Assembly: GCA_052273625.1 (NCBI GenBank)
Contig: DAVZHW010000003.1
Coordinates: 1-64,000, forward strand
Origin: Fimenecus sp052273625
Lineage (GTDB): Bacteria > Bacillota > Clostridia > Oscillospirales > Acutalibacteraceae
Length of the DNA stretch: 64,000 bases
Reading direction: 5' to 3'
Position 1 is the stretch's first letter. Each line of letters starts with the position of its first letter. Positions 15,882 to 24,400 of this stretch are shown here, piece after piece. Under the pieces are notes generated by a model. It worked only from the letters and a program-made list of their open reading frames with translations. It was not told the origin of the DNA and searched no databases. A program made the translations under genes and the position numbers.

Positions 15882-16528
15882 CAGGTCATCTTCTCCTGCT
15901 TTACCTTGTGGTCGATAACGTGGCGTGATGCCAGCTCGTCTCTTATATCGTCAAGTGAAATTCCCGTTTCAACCATAAGCACCATAATATGATAGGCGAG
16001 ATCCGCAATTTCGTAAACGGTTTCCTTTTTGTCCTCGGCTTTGGCGGCAATGATTACCTCTGTGCTTTCCTCGCCGACCTTTTTAAGAATTTTATCAAGT
16101 CCCTTGTTGAAAAGATAGGTGGTATATGAGCCGTCTTGCGGATTTGTCTTTCTGCCTCTTATCAGCTCCATAAGTCCCTCGTAGGAAAATTCCGAGCGTT
16201 CCTCACTTTGAAAAACAGGCTTTGTAAAGCAGGAATATGAGCCTGTGTGGCAGGCAGGACCGTCGGGCTCGACCATAACTGCAAGAGCATCATTGTCGCA
16301 GTCAGCCGTTATCGAAACAATGTGCTGATAGTTTCCGCTTGTTTCGCCCTTGAGCCACAGCTCGTTCCTTGAACGGCTCCAAAAGCAGGTAAGCTCCTTT
16401 TTAAGCGAAATTTCAAGGCTTTCTCTGTTCATATATGCGAGGGTCAAGACCTTTTTTGTCTTTGCGTCAACGACGATTGCGGGGATAAGACCTTTTTCGT
16501 CAAATTTAAGTTCGTCAATGTTCAACAT
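15881..16528 (-). CDS. hisIE: bifunctional phosphoribosyl-AMP cyclohydrolase / phosphoribosyl-ATP pyrophosphatase
   Basis: 215 aa. The N-terminal ~105 residues are HisI (TLAYMNRES, FWSRSRNELWLKGETSGN, then DCDNDAL and CHTG with the metal-binding Cys and His). The C-terminal ~85 are the HisE helical bundle (KKVGEESTEVIIAAKAED, EIADLAYH). The fusion performs steps 2 and 3 of histidine synthesis. AAGGAG precedes the ATG and the gene follows hisF by 10 nt. Confidence 0.95.
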   Translation of the reverse strand: MLNIDELKFDEKGLIPAIVVDAKTKKVLTLAYMNRESLEISLKKELTCFWSRSRNELWLKGETSGNYQHIVSITADCDNDALAVMVEPDGPACHTGSYSCFTKPVFQSEERSEFSYEGLMELIRGRKTNPQDGSYTTYLFNKGLDKILKKVGEESTEVIIAAKAEDKKETVYEIADLAYHIMVLMVETGISLDDIRDELASRHVIDHKVKQEKMT

Positions 16529-16538
16529 AGTTTTCTCC

Positions 16539-17297
16539 TTATATCCTTGTCGGAATGTTATTGCGTTTCATCTCTTTTTTCAGGTCGTTTATGCTGACCT
16601 CTCCAAAATGGAAAATCGAAGCGGCAAGTCCTGCGTCAACTTTTGGAACGGTATTGAAAAGAGTTATAAAGTCCTCGATTTTTCCTGCTCCGCCCGAGGC
16701 GATTACAGGCACGTTTACCGCATCGCATACCTTTTCGAGCATTTCAAGATCGAAGCCCTTTTTTACGCCGTCCGTATCAATGGAATTGACAACGACCTCG
16801 CCTGCGCCGTTTGTAACGCAGCGTTTTATCCATTCAATTGCGTCCATCCCCGTATTTTCTCTGCCGCCCTTCGCAAAAACTCTGAAAACGCCGTCAACCC
16901 TTTTGACATCAACCGACAGCACTACGCATTGGTCGCCGTAAAGCTTTGCGGCTTTACAGATTAAATCAGGGCTTTTGATAGCTCCGGAGTTCACGCTGAC
17001 CTTGTCGGCACCGCATTTTAACACCCTGTCAAAATCCTCAACGGTGTTTATACCGCCGCCGACGGTAAGCGGAATAAATACGCTTTTTGCAGTTTCGCAA
17101 AGTATGTCGGTAAACAGTTTTCTGCCGTCCGAGGAAGCAGTTATATCATAAAACACAAGCTCGTCGGCGCCGTTCTGCGTGTAATATTTGGCAAGCTCAA
17201 CGGGAGATGAGACGTCCTGCAGACCCTTGAAATTTACGCCCTTTACAACACGCCCATCCTTGACATCAAGGCAGGGAATAATTCTTTTTGTAATCAC
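16539..17297 (-). CDS. hisF: imidazole glycerol phosphate synthase, cyclase subunit
   Basis: 252 aa, TIM barrel. Catalytic Asp regions KRIIPCLDVKDGRVVKG near the start and NSIDTDGVKKGFD near residue 175 are present, with phosphate-binding GGGI and SGGAGK loops. With HisH it converts PRFAR and glutamine-derived ammonia to IGP and AICAR. Starts at GTG and overlaps the hisA stop by 4 nt (GTGA), which implies translational coupling. Confidence 0.96.
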   Translation of the reverse strand: MITKRIIPCLDVKDGRVVKGVNFKGLQDVSSPVELAKYYTQNGADELVFYDITASSDGRKLFTDILCETAKSVFIPLTVGGGINTVEDFDRVLKCGADKVSVNSGAIKSPDLICKAAKLYGDQCVVLSVDVKRVDGVFRVFAKGGRENTGMDAIEWIKRCVTNGAGEVVVNSIDTDGVKKGFDLEMLEKVCDAVNVPVIASGGAGKIEDFITLFNTVPKVDAGLAASIFHFGEVSINDLKKEMKRNNIPTRI

Positions 17298-18007
17298 AGA
17301 GCCAACTCAACCGCCTTTCTCAAATCGATAGCCTTTGTATAATAAGCCTTGCCGATTATCGCACCGTGAATATTGAGCGCACGAAGCTTTTTGACATCAT
17401 CGAGCGAGGAAACGCCGCCCGAGGCAATTATGTTCATCTTCAGCTGCTCGCTCAATTCCTTGTATAAGCTGTGGTTTGTGCCTTTCATTGCACCGTCCTT
17501 TGAAATATCTGTGCAAATGAGCGTCGAAACACCGAGAGCCTGCATATCTCTGCAAAACGCAAACGCCTCAAGCTCCGATTTTTCCGTCCAGCCTTTGATT
17601 GCGACAAAGCCGTCCCTTATGTCAACGCCGACGGCGATCCTGTCTTTATATTTTCCGACGGCTCTTTCAAGGAATTTTCTGTCGTTTACAGCCGCCGTGC
17701 CGAGAATTACACGGTCAATCCCGTTTTCAAGGTACATTTCGACTGTTTCCATGCTGCGTATTCCGCCGCCGATTTCGCAAAACATATCCGTTGCGTTGTG
17801 AATTTTCATAACCGTATCAAAATTCGGCGTTTTTCCGTTTTTTGCGCCCTCAAGGTCAACAAGATGTATGTGCGTTGCGCCGCAGCTCTCAAAATCCTTT
17901 GCGACCTCGGGAGGATTTTCAGAAAAGATCTCCATTTGTGCGTAATCGCCCTTGAAAAGTCTTACCGCCTTGCCCTCGTAAAGGTCTATTGCAGGATAGA
18001 TAAACAT
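17294..18007 (-). CDS. hisA: ProFAR isomerase
   Basis: 237 aa, (beta/alpha)8 barrel paralogous to HisF. PAIDLYEGKAVRL holds the N-terminal catalytic Asp and CTDISKDGAMKG the second; IGGGIR and ASGGVSS bind the phosphates. Catalyses the Amadori rearrangement of ProFAR to PRFAR. Its ATG overlaps the hisH stop (TAATG). Confidence 0.96.
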   Translation of the reverse strand: MFIYPAIDLYEGKAVRLFKGDYAQMEIFSENPPEVAKDFESCGATHIHLVDLEGAKNGKTPNFDTVMKIHNATDMFCEIGGGIRSMETVEMYLENGIDRVILGTAAVNDRKFLERAVGKYKDRIAVGVDIRDGFVAIKGWTEKSELEAFAFCRDMQALGVSTLICTDISKDGAMKGTNHSLYKELSEQLKMNIIASGGVSSLDDVKKLRALNIHGAIIGKAYYTKAIDLRKAVELAL

Positions 18008-18627
18008 TATTTTCCCTCCCCTAAGGCTACAAATGAGCGAAGTATTTTAAGTCCTGTTTCGCCGCTTTTTTCGGGATGAAACTGACAGCCGAAAATGTTT
18101 CCCGCTTGCACCGACGCCGTAAGCGGTGCACCGTAGTCTGATACCGCCGTTACCGAGCTTTCACAGTCGGCGGCATAATATGAATGAACGAAGTAAACGT
18201 ATTCGCCGTTTTTTACGTTTTCAAAAATCGGTGTGGGCTTTCGAATTTCAAGACTGTTCCAGCCGATATGCGGAATTTTATATCCCTTCGGAATGACGGC
18301 TTCGATAGGTCTTATCTCGCCCTCAATAAGCCCCAAGCCCCTGTGCTCGCCGTATTCATAGCTTTTCTCAAACAGGAGCTGCATACCGAGGCAAATGCCC
18401 ATAAGCGGCTTTCCGCTTTTCGCAAGGGAAATAACCGTGTCCTCAAGTCCGCTGTCCTTGAGCTTTTTTGCGGCATCACAAAACGCACCTACACCCGGCA
18501 GGATAATCGACTCCGCCCTTTCAAGCTCCGATTTTGAGCTTGTAACAACGGCGTCTGCACCGATAGCGGAAAATGAGCTTTTTAACGAAAAGAGATTTCC
18601 CACGCCGTAATCAATAATTGCAACCAT
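18007..18627 (-). CDS. hisH: imidazole glycerol phosphate synthase, glutamine amidotransferase subunit
   Basis: 206 aa, class I glutaminase. Catalytic Cys in PLMGICLGMQLLFE, His and Glu in GCQFHPEKSG. It feeds ammonia to HisF. It overlaps hisB by one base at its start (TAATG) and hisA by one base at its end. Confidence 0.96.
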   Translation of the reverse strand: MVAIIDYGVGNLFSLKSSFSAIGADAVVTSSKSELERAESIILPGVGAFCDAAKKLKDSGLEDTVISLAKSGKPLMGICLGMQLLFEKSYEYGEHRGLGLIEGEIRPIEAVIPKGYKIPHIGWNSLEIRKPTPIFENVKNGEYVYFVHSYYAADCESSVTAVSDYGAPLTASVQAGNIFGCQFHPEKSGETGLKILRSFVALGEGK

Positions 18628-19214
18628 TATAACACACCCTTTGAGGACGGAATTTCATCGGCAAAATCGCTGTCGATTTTTACCGCAGCTCTGATGCTTC
18701 TTGCGACGGACTTGAACGCACCCTCAATTATGTGGTGTGAGTTTTCGCCGTCAAGCTGCATTATGTGAAGCGTGAGCTTTGCGTTGCTTGTGAATGCGAT
18801 GAAAAATTCCTTTACAAGCTCTGTGTCGAAGGAGCCGACCTTTTGCGCAGGAATGTCAAGCGAGTACCTGAGACAGCTCCTGCCCGAAAAATCAACCGCC
18901 GTAAGAATAAGAGCCTCGTCCATAGGAAGAATTGTGTCCCCGTAGCGAACGATACCCCTTTTGTCGCCGAGTGCCTGTGAAAATGCCTGCCCAAGAGCAA
19001 TGCCTATATCCTCGGTCGTGTGGTGGTCGTCAACATAGGTGTCGCCGTCGCACTTTATTTCAAGGTCAAATTTTCCGTGAGAGGCGAAAAGAGTCAGCAT
19101 ATGGTCAAGAAAGCCGCAGCCGCTGTTTATGTCGCTTTTGCCTGTTCCGTCGATATTCAGCGAGAGTTTTATATCGGTTTCGTTGGTTTTTCTGTCAATT
19201 TTTGCAGTTCTCAT
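18627..19214 (-). CDS. hisB: imidazoleglycerol-phosphate dehydratase
   Basis: 195 aa, monofunctional form. Metal-binding motifs DHHTTEDIG near residue 62 and SHHIIEGAFK near 160, with GFLDHML near 35, are all present. Dehydrates IGP to imidazole acetol phosphate. One base separates it from hisC. No N-terminal phosphatase domain, consistent with the separate hisK in the operon. Confidence 0.96.
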   Translation of the reverse strand: MRTAKIDRKTNETDIKLSLNIDGTGKSDINSGCGFLDHMLTLFASHGKFDLEIKCDGDTYVDDHHTTEDIGIALGQAFSQALGDKRGIVRYGDTILPMDEALILTAVDFSGRSCLRYSLDIPAQKVGSFDTELVKEFFIAFTSNAKLTLHIMQLDGENSHHIIEGAFKSVARSIRAAVKIDSDFADEIPSSKGVL

Positions 19215-19215
19215 T

Positions 19216-20271
19216 TTAATCGCCTTTCTCTGTGATTCTTTGTGTGAGTATGTCTATTTGCTCTTTTGTTCCTACCGTGATACGGTTATAGTCCCTGAGC
19301 CTTTCGCTGTCGAAATGCCTTACAAGCACGCCCTTGCTTTTGAGAGCCTCATAGAGCGCCCGTCCGTCTATTTTGTCGTGCCTTGCGAACACGAAATTAG
19401 CCTTTGACGGAAGAACGAAAAAGCCCATAGCTTCAAGCTTTTTTGTAAGATATTCTCTGTTTTCGATTATCGTCCTACAATTATTTTTTGTGTACTCCTC
19501 GTCCTCCAAAACACCTGCTCCCACAGCCTGTGTAAGAGAATTTATGTTGTATGGATTTGTGGAATACTTGATTGTATTAAGGTCTGCTATAAGCTCCTTG
19601 CAGGCAATTCCGAAGCCGAGCCGTCCGCCTGCAAGCGAACGTGATTTTGAAAAGGTCTGCGTAACAAGCAAGTTGCTGTATTTGTGAATAAGGCTTACAG
19701 CGCTTTCCGTGCCGAAGTCAACATACGCTTCGTCTATAACAACGACCGACTCGGGGTTCGAGGAAACAATTTTTTCAATGTCGTTAAGACTTAACGCAAT
19801 ACCTGTCGGGGCATTGGGATTTGCTATAAAAATCGTTTTGTTTATTCCGATGTAGTCGTCAACCGAAATTGTAAAATCATCCTTTAACGGAATTTCCTTA
19901 TATGGCACACGGTTTATCTCGGCAAATACGGGATAAAAGCCGTAGGTTATGTCGGGGAAAACCGCAGGGTGCGTTTCGTCGCAAAATGCCGAAAAGGCAA
20001 AGTTCAGAATTTCATCAGAGCCGTTTGTGAAAAGTATTTCCTCCGTATCGACCGAAAAGACTTCGCTTGCCTTTTTTACAAGCTCACGGCACTCGGGGTC
20101 GCAGTAAAGCTGAAGATTTTTAACCGCTTCGGCTGCTTTTTTCATTGCCATTTCGCTCGGCGGAAACGGAGACTCATTGGTGTTCAGCTTTATGTATTTC
20201 ATCTCTTTTGGCTGCTCTCCCGGGGTGTAGGGGGTAAGAGCCTTGAATTTTTTTGAAAAGTATCTGCTCAC
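19216..20271 (-). CDS. hisC: histidinol-phosphate aminotransferase
   Basis: 351 aa, fold-type I PLP enzyme. KLNTNESPFPPS near the N-terminus, the IANPNAPTG and VVIDEAYVDF segments, the PLP-lysine in TFSKSRSLAGGRLGF and the C-terminal RITVGT are typical of HisC. Converts imidazole acetol phosphate to histidinol phosphate. Starts with GTG overlapping the hisD stop by 4 nt. Confidence 0.95.
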   Translation of the reverse strand: MSRYFSKKFKALTPYTPGEQPKEMKYIKLNTNESPFPPSEMAMKKAAEAVKNLQLYCDPECRELVKKASEVFSVDTEEILFTNGSDEILNFAFSAFCDETHPAVFPDITYGFYPVFAEINRVPYKEIPLKDDFTISVDDYIGINKTIFIANPNAPTGIALSLNDIEKIVSSNPESVVVIDEAYVDFGTESAVSLIHKYSNLLVTQTFSKSRSLAGGRLGFGIACKELIADLNTIKYSTNPYNINSLTQAVGAGVLEDEEYTKNNCRTIIENREYLTKKLEAMGFFVLPSKANFVFARHDKIDGRALYEALKSKGVLVRHFDSERLRDYNRITVGTKEQIDILTQRITEKGD

Positions 20272-21548
20272 TGCTCGTCCTCCACACGGATAACAGCACT
20301 CTTTGCGTGTGCCGTCAAGCCCTCTTTTTTCGCAAAGGCCGCAACGTCGAAGGCAACTTTTTTGAGTGCGTCCTTTGTGTAATAAGTATATTGCGTTTTC
20401 TTTATAAAGTCGTCAACGGAAAGCGGACTTGAAAATTTTGCCGTTCCGCTTGTCGGCAGGGTATGGTTAGGTCCTGCAAAATAGTCACCGAGAGCCTCGG
20501 GACAATTTCTGCCCATAAATATCGAGCCTGCGTGACGTATGCTGTCGAGCTTGTCAAAAGGATTGTCAACGCATAGCTCCAAATGCTCGGGAGCAATTTC
20601 ATTTGCAATTTCAATTGCGGCGTCAAGTGTTTCGGCAACGATTATTTTGCCGTTTACATCAATGGACTCTCTTGCGATTTCACAGCGTTCAAGTAACGGG
20701 ATTTGCTTTTCAAGCTCCGTGCTGACGTTTCTTGCAAGCTCTTCGCTGTCGGTAACAAGCACTGCGCTCGCCATTTTGTCGTGCTCCGCCTGTGAGAGAA
20801 GATCCGCTGCAACATACGCCGGATTTGACTTGCCGTCCGCAACTATCAGTATCTCGCTCGGACCTGCTATCATATCGATTGAAACAACGCCGAAAACCTG
20901 CTTTTTAGCTTCAGCCACAAAGGCATTTCCCGGACCTACGATTTTGTCCACTTTAGGAATACTCTGCGTTCCGTATGCGAGTGCCGCTATTGCCTGCGCT
21001 CCGCCGACTTTGAAAATTCGGTCAATGCCTGCAACGTGCGCCGCCGCAAGTATAACGGGATTTACCTTGCCGTCCTTTGTCGGAGGTGTTACCATAACGA
21101 CCTCACGGCAGCCTGCTATCTTTGCAGGGATGGCGTCCATAAGAACTGTTGACGGATAAGCCGCAGTACCTCCCGGCACATACAGTCCTGCCCTGTCAAC
21201 GGGAATTATCTTCTGACCGATTACAATTCCGTCCTCGTCGTTGATTATAAAGCTGTTGCGTACCTGACGGGAGTGGAATTTTCTGATGTTTTTTGCTGCC
21301 TTTTCAAGTATTTTCAAAAATTCAGGCTCTACAAGGCTCAACGCCTCGTCAATTTCCTCTTTTGTTACCGCAAGAGAGGAAAGCTGCGCCTTATCAAATT
21401 TTTCGCAGTATTCAAAAAGTGCCTTGTCGCCGTTCTCTCTTACATTTTTTATGATTTCGGCAACCGTTCCGGCAACATCGATTTTCGGAACGGAACGGGC
21501 AAAAATTTCACTGTTCGGCACTTCGCCGTATTTCATTATCTTAATCAT
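20268..21548 (-). CDS. hisD: histidinol dehydrogenase
   Basis: 426 aa, usual length. PGGTAAYPS, KVGGAQAIAALAYGT, KIVGPGNAFVAEAK and GPSEILIVAD are family landmarks; AEHDKMA, NEIAPEHLEL and GDYFAGPNHTLPT carry zinc and catalytic His/Glu residues. Oxidises L-histidinol to histidine with two NAD+. It overlaps the hisG stop by 8 nt. Confidence 0.97.
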   Translation of the reverse strand: MIKIMKYGEVPNSEIFARSVPKIDVAGTVAEIIKNVRENGDKALFEYCEKFDKAQLSSLAVTKEEIDEALSLVEPEFLKILEKAAKNIRKFHSRQVRNSFIINDEDGIVIGQKIIPVDRAGLYVPGGTAAYPSTVLMDAIPAKIAGCREVVMVTPPTKDGKVNPVILAAAHVAGIDRIFKVGGAQAIAALAYGTQSIPKVDKIVGPGNAFVAEAKKQVFGVVSIDMIAGPSEILIVADGKSNPAYVAADLLSQAEHDKMASAVLVTDSEELARNVSTELEKQIPLLERCEIARESIDVNGKIIVAETLDAAIEIANEIAPEHLELCVDNPFDKLDSIRHAGSIFMGRNCPEALGDYFAGPNHTLPTSGTAKFSSPLSVDDFIKKTQYTYYTKDALKKVAFDVAAFAKKEGLTAHAKSAVIRVEDEQ

Positions 21549-22182
21549 TTTTACACTCCACCTGCCGCTTTAAGCAATTTGTAACCTTTTCAATTTGAGC
21601 CGTTTTGAACTTGTAGCCCGTCTTGTTTGCTATAAGCCTTGCCGAAATCGGAACGACCGTTTCAACGACCTCAAGATTGTTCTCTTTAAGCGTTGTACCC
21701 GTTTCGACAATATCTACAATAACGTCGGAAAGTCCTAAAATCGGAGCTATCTCGATTGACCCGTTAAGATGTATTATATCAATATCTCTGCCGAGTGAGG
21801 CGTAATAATTTTGAGCTATGTTTGAAAATTTCGTTGCAACCCGAAGCGTTTTGCGAACGTCGTCACGAAAGCCCTTAGGTGCGGCGACCGCCATCCTGCA
21901 TTTGCCTATTCCGAGGTCGAGCAGCTCATAAATATCCGGCTCATATTCAAGAAGAATATCCTTGCCTGCAACGCCTATGTCTGCGGCGCCTCTTTCGACG
22001 TATATGGCAACATCCGAGGGCTTAACCCAGAAGTAGCGAACGCCTGCCTCTTCGTTTTCAAATATAAGCTTTCGGTTTACCTCCTTGATTGACGGGCAGG
22101 GAAAGCCTGCTTTTTCAAACATGGAATAAACCCTTTCGCCGAGCCTGCCCTTTGGGAGAGCAACATTAAGCATTGTTTTCAA
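21541..22182 (-). CDS. hisG: ATP phosphoribosyltransferase, short (catalytic) form
   Basis: 213 aa, the HisG_S form lacking the C-terminal regulatory domain. NVALPKGRLGE at the start, ADIGVAGKDILLE near residue 70 and the DVIVDIVETGTTLKEN PRPP loop near 155 are diagnostic. It needs HisZ, encoded just upstream. TTG at 22182, with GAGGTGA 6 nt before it, is a better start than the ATG three codons later. It overlaps hisZ by 17 nt. Confidence 0.95.
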   Translation of the reverse strand: MKTMLNVALPKGRLGERVYSMFEKAGFPCPSIKEVNRKLIFENEEAGVRYFWVKPSDVAIYVERGAADIGVAGKDILLEYEPDIYELLDLGIGKCRMAVAAPKGFRDDVRKTLRVATKFSNIAQNYYASLGRDIDIIHLNGSIEIAPILGLSDVIVDIVETGTTLKENNLEVVETVVPISARLIANKTGYKFKTAQIEKVTNCLKRQVECKND

Positions 22183-23290
22183 TTAAAATCACCTCTCCGT
22201 TTTGAAGCTCGAAAAGCTTACCGTAGGTTACTTTTTCGGGGAGCTTTTTTGCCGTGAATACGCAGCCGTACTCATTTATAAGCCTTTGCGCTGCATCTTT
22301 GACTGTTGAAATGCTGTCGTTTTCAGAATAGAGCAAAACCGCAGCATAGTCAAACTCCCTTTCCTTTATATTAAAGCGTTCAAGCATATCTATGTATACG
22401 GCAAAGCCTATCGCTTTTGATTTTCTCGACATACTCTGCATAAGCGAGTCGTATCTGCCGCCCGAAAGCACGCTGTCGGGGATTTTGTCGATAAAGCCCT
22501 TGAAAACAATACCGTTATAATAGTTTATATCGCTCACTACCGAAAAGTCAATACGCAGCTTGCTTTGAAGCTCCTTGTCAAGTGATGAAACAACGCTTTC
22601 AAATTCCGAAAATTCAGCCTGTGCGCCTATTCGTTCAGCCATAGCCTTGAGCCTCGGCAAAATCTCGTCGGGAGTGCCGTTGTAGGAGATAATCTCCTCC
22701 AAAAGCGCCGTGCTTTCTGCCGAAACCGACATAGCCTCACAAAGACGCTTCATTTCGTGGGTGTTTTTGTCGGAAATGAGCGAGGTCATTCTTTTTCTTG
22801 CCTCGTATGAAAGACCGATATAATCATAAAGTGCAAAAAGTATCGCAAGGTCGGACACGTCAACGACGCAGCTTTCGCTTATCGTCATCAGACTCTTTAC
22901 GGCAAGGCTCAAAACCTCGCATACACAGTAAGTGTCAACGTTGCCGATGCACTCAAGACCTGCCTGCTTGATTTCCTTGTATGAATGAGTACCTTTTGAT
23001 ACCCTGTAAACGTTTTCGTCATAATAGACCTTTTGCACAAAACCATCGGAGTCCTTAGTGTTTTTGACTATCGACAGGGTTACGTCGGGCTTTAACGCCA
23101 TAAGCTTGCCGTTGGTGTCGGTAAAGGTTATTACACTGTCGGAAATTAAAAAATCCTTGTTGCGAACATAGAGGTCGTATTCCTCGAATTTACGCATTTT
23201 GTATTGCTTGTAGCCGTATTTTGAATAGAGCGAGCGAAGAAGAAACACAGCCTGCTCGTCAAATTTGAGATTATCGGTTTCGATTATCAT
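22166..23290 (-). CDS. hisZ: ATP phosphoribosyltransferase regulatory subunit
   Basis: 374 aa, a histidyl-tRNA-synthetase-like protein without the anticodon-binding domain. Motifs ALKPDVTLSIVKN (motif 2 region) and GGRYDSLMQSM (motif 3 region) are recognisable. HisZ binds histidine and activates the short HisG, mediating feedback inhibition. ATG overlaps the yerC stop (ATGA). Confidence 0.9.
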   Translation of the reverse strand: MIIETDNLKFDEQAVFLLRSLYSKYGYKQYKMRKFEEYDLYVRNKDFLISDSVITFTDTNGKLMALKPDVTLSIVKNTKDSDGFVQKVYYDENVYRVSKGTHSYKEIKQAGLECIGNVDTYCVCEVLSLAVKSLMTISESCVVDVSDLAILFALYDYIGLSYEARKRMTSLISDKNTHEMKRLCEAMSVSAESTALLEEIISYNGTPDEILPRLKAMAERIGAQAEFSEFESVVSSLDKELQSKLRIDFSVVSDINYYNGIVFKGFIDKIPDSVLSGGRYDSLMQSMSRKSKAIGFAVYIDMLERFNIKEREFDYAAVLLYSENDSISTVKDAAQRLINEYGCVFTAKKLPEKVTYGKLFELQNGEVILIENNA

Positions 23291-23583
23291 TTCTTTTCAC
23301 TCTCCTCAAGCTTCCTAATTGCGCTTTCATATCCGCCCGAGCCGTAGCGCAGACAGTTGCTGACCCTGCCTATCGTGGCGGTGCTTATGCCCACTTGCTT
23401 TGAAATAGTAAGGTAATTTGTACCCCTTTCAAGCATTATAGCGGCTTCAAGACGTTGCGCCATATCGATAATTTCCTTTTTTGTGCATAGGTCGTCGAAG
23501 TATTTATAACAGTCGTCAAGACTCTCAAGATTTAGAAAGGTTTGAAAAAGGCGATCCGTTGCCTCTGTTCTGAAATCTGCCAT
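23287..23583 (-). CDS. yerC: TrpR-like YerC/YecD family repressor, probable regulator of the his operon
   Basis: 98 aa; AAAGGAG precedes the ATG. The core IIDMAQRLEAAIML...YLTISKQVGISTATIGRVSNCLRYG is the TrpR-superfamily helix-turn-helix of YerC/YecD proteins. It is the first gene of the histidine operon and directly follows a promoter with a palindrome over its -10 box, so autoregulated repression in response to histidine is the natural inference. Other small TrpR-like proteins have unrelated targets, so the effector is unproven. Confidence 0.88.
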   Translation of the reverse strand: MADFRTEATDRLFQTFLNLESLDDCYKYFDDLCTKKEIIDMAQRLEAAIMLERGTNYLTISKQVGISTATIGRVSNCLRYGSGGYESAIRKLEESEKK

Positions 23584-23606
23584 TGCGATAGCTCCTTTGC
23601 TTTGTC

Positions 23607-23643
23607 GTACTAATATATTAGCACTTTACCTTGATAAAGTCAA
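23607..23643 (-). promoter_or_regulatory. his operon promoter with overlapping palindromic operator
   Basis: Minus strand: -35 TTGACT (23638-23643), 17-nt spacer, -10 TAATAT (23615-23620). An 18-bp near-palindrome, GTACTAATATATTAGCAC (23607-23624, one mismatched pair), covers the -10 and is the likely binding site for the YerC/TrpR-like repressor. Confidence 0.75.
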
Positions 23644-23721
23644 TAAACTTTGCAAAAATTTTTGTAAATTTCTCATAGGCAATGTAATTGTGATTAGTGT
23701 GATTTTTCACACTGATTATCC

Positions 23722-23750
23722 TTGACAAAACAGGGGATATACTGTATCAT
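23722..23750 (+). promoter_or_regulatory. promoter of queT
   Basis: TTGACA (23722-23727), 17-nt spacer, TATCAT (23745-23750); transcription would begin just before the riboswitch-like leader. Confidence 0.65.
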
Positions 23751-23755
23751 TTCAT

Positions 23756-23823
23756 TGCTTCAAGCGAAGCGGTCAGTTCGTAACCATCCTGACCGACACT
23801 ATGTGTCAATCAAAACTAAGGAG
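23756..23823 (+). promoter_or_regulatory. probable preQ1 riboswitch upstream of queT
   Basis: Three successive hairpins are readable: GCTTC/GAAGC, GGTCAG/CTGACC with a 12-nt loop containing GTAACC, and GACAC/GTGTC. They end in an A-rich tail CAAAACTAAGGAG that includes the ribosome site. A pyrimidine-containing loop next to an AAAACTAAGGAG tail is the layout of preQ1 riboswitches, which close a pseudoknot over the Shine-Dalgarno. The queT context strongly supports this. The class (I or III) cannot be settled by eye. Confidence 0.65.
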
Positions 23824-23831
23824 AATTGAAT

Positions 23832-24344
23832 ATGAAAAACAAAAAGGTTTACACACTCGTTTCGGGTGCGGTAATTGCCGCACTCTACGCCGCATTGACT
23901 TACGCCGCATCATCGGTCGGACTTGCTTACGGAGCCGTTCAGTTTCGATTTTCGGAGGCTCTTACGGTGCTTGCTGCACTCACTCCCGCAGCAATTCCCG
24001 GGCTTACAATCGGCTGCTTTTTGGGAAATCTCGGAAGCCCGTACGGTATGATTGATATTATCTGCGGAACTCTTGCGACGCTTGTTGCCGCAGTTCTTTC
24101 CTATAAGACAAGAAATGTCAAAGTAAAAGGTATATCCGTGTTGGCACCGCTGTTCCCCGTAATCAGCAACGCACTTATTGTCGGTGCGGAGATTACAGCC
24201 TTTCTTCCCGAGGGCTTTACATTTTACGGCTATCTTATTCAGGCGCTTTGGGTCGGTCTCGGCGAGCTTGCCGTATGCTATGCCGCAGGAATTCCGTTGC
24301 TTATAGCGGTTGAAAAGACGCAGCTCAAAAAGTACATTAAATAA
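23832..24344 (+). CDS. queT: QueT family queuosine-precursor (preQ1) ECF transporter S component
   Basis: 170 aa from the ATG at 23832, 8 nt after AAGGAG; the upstream in-frame TTG is not needed. Five to six membrane segments, with the family-typical YGAVQFRFSEALTVLAALTP and GCFLGNLGSPYGMIDIICGT. QueT imports preQ1 or related precursors of queuosine as the substrate-binding subunit of an ECF transporter; the shared energising module is not in this window. Expression is probably repressed by preQ1 through the leader. Confidence 0.9.
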   Translation: MKNKKVYTLVSGAVIAALYAALTYAASSVGLAYGAVQFRFSEALTVLAALTPAAIPGLTIGCFLGNLGSPYGMIDIICGTLATLVAAVLSYKTRNVKVKGISVLAPLFPVISNALIVGAEITAFLPEGFTFYGYLIQALWVGLGELAVCYAAGIPLLIAVEKTQLKKYIK

Positions 24345-24346
24345 TA

Positions 24347-24375
24347 TTGAACAACACTGTCCTTTGTGTTACAAT
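24347..24375 (+). promoter_or_regulatory. promoter of the two-component operon
   Basis: TTGAAC (24347-24352), 17-nt spacer, TACAAT (24370-24375), 26 nt before the response-regulator ATG. Confidence 0.6.
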
Positions 24376-24400
24376 TTAACAGAAAGGGCGGTGTATTTTT

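Noticed and set aside
20539..21159. 206-codon plus-strand frame opposite hisD
   Set aside because: Antisense shadow of a well-conserved gene, with no ribosome site or recognisable protein.
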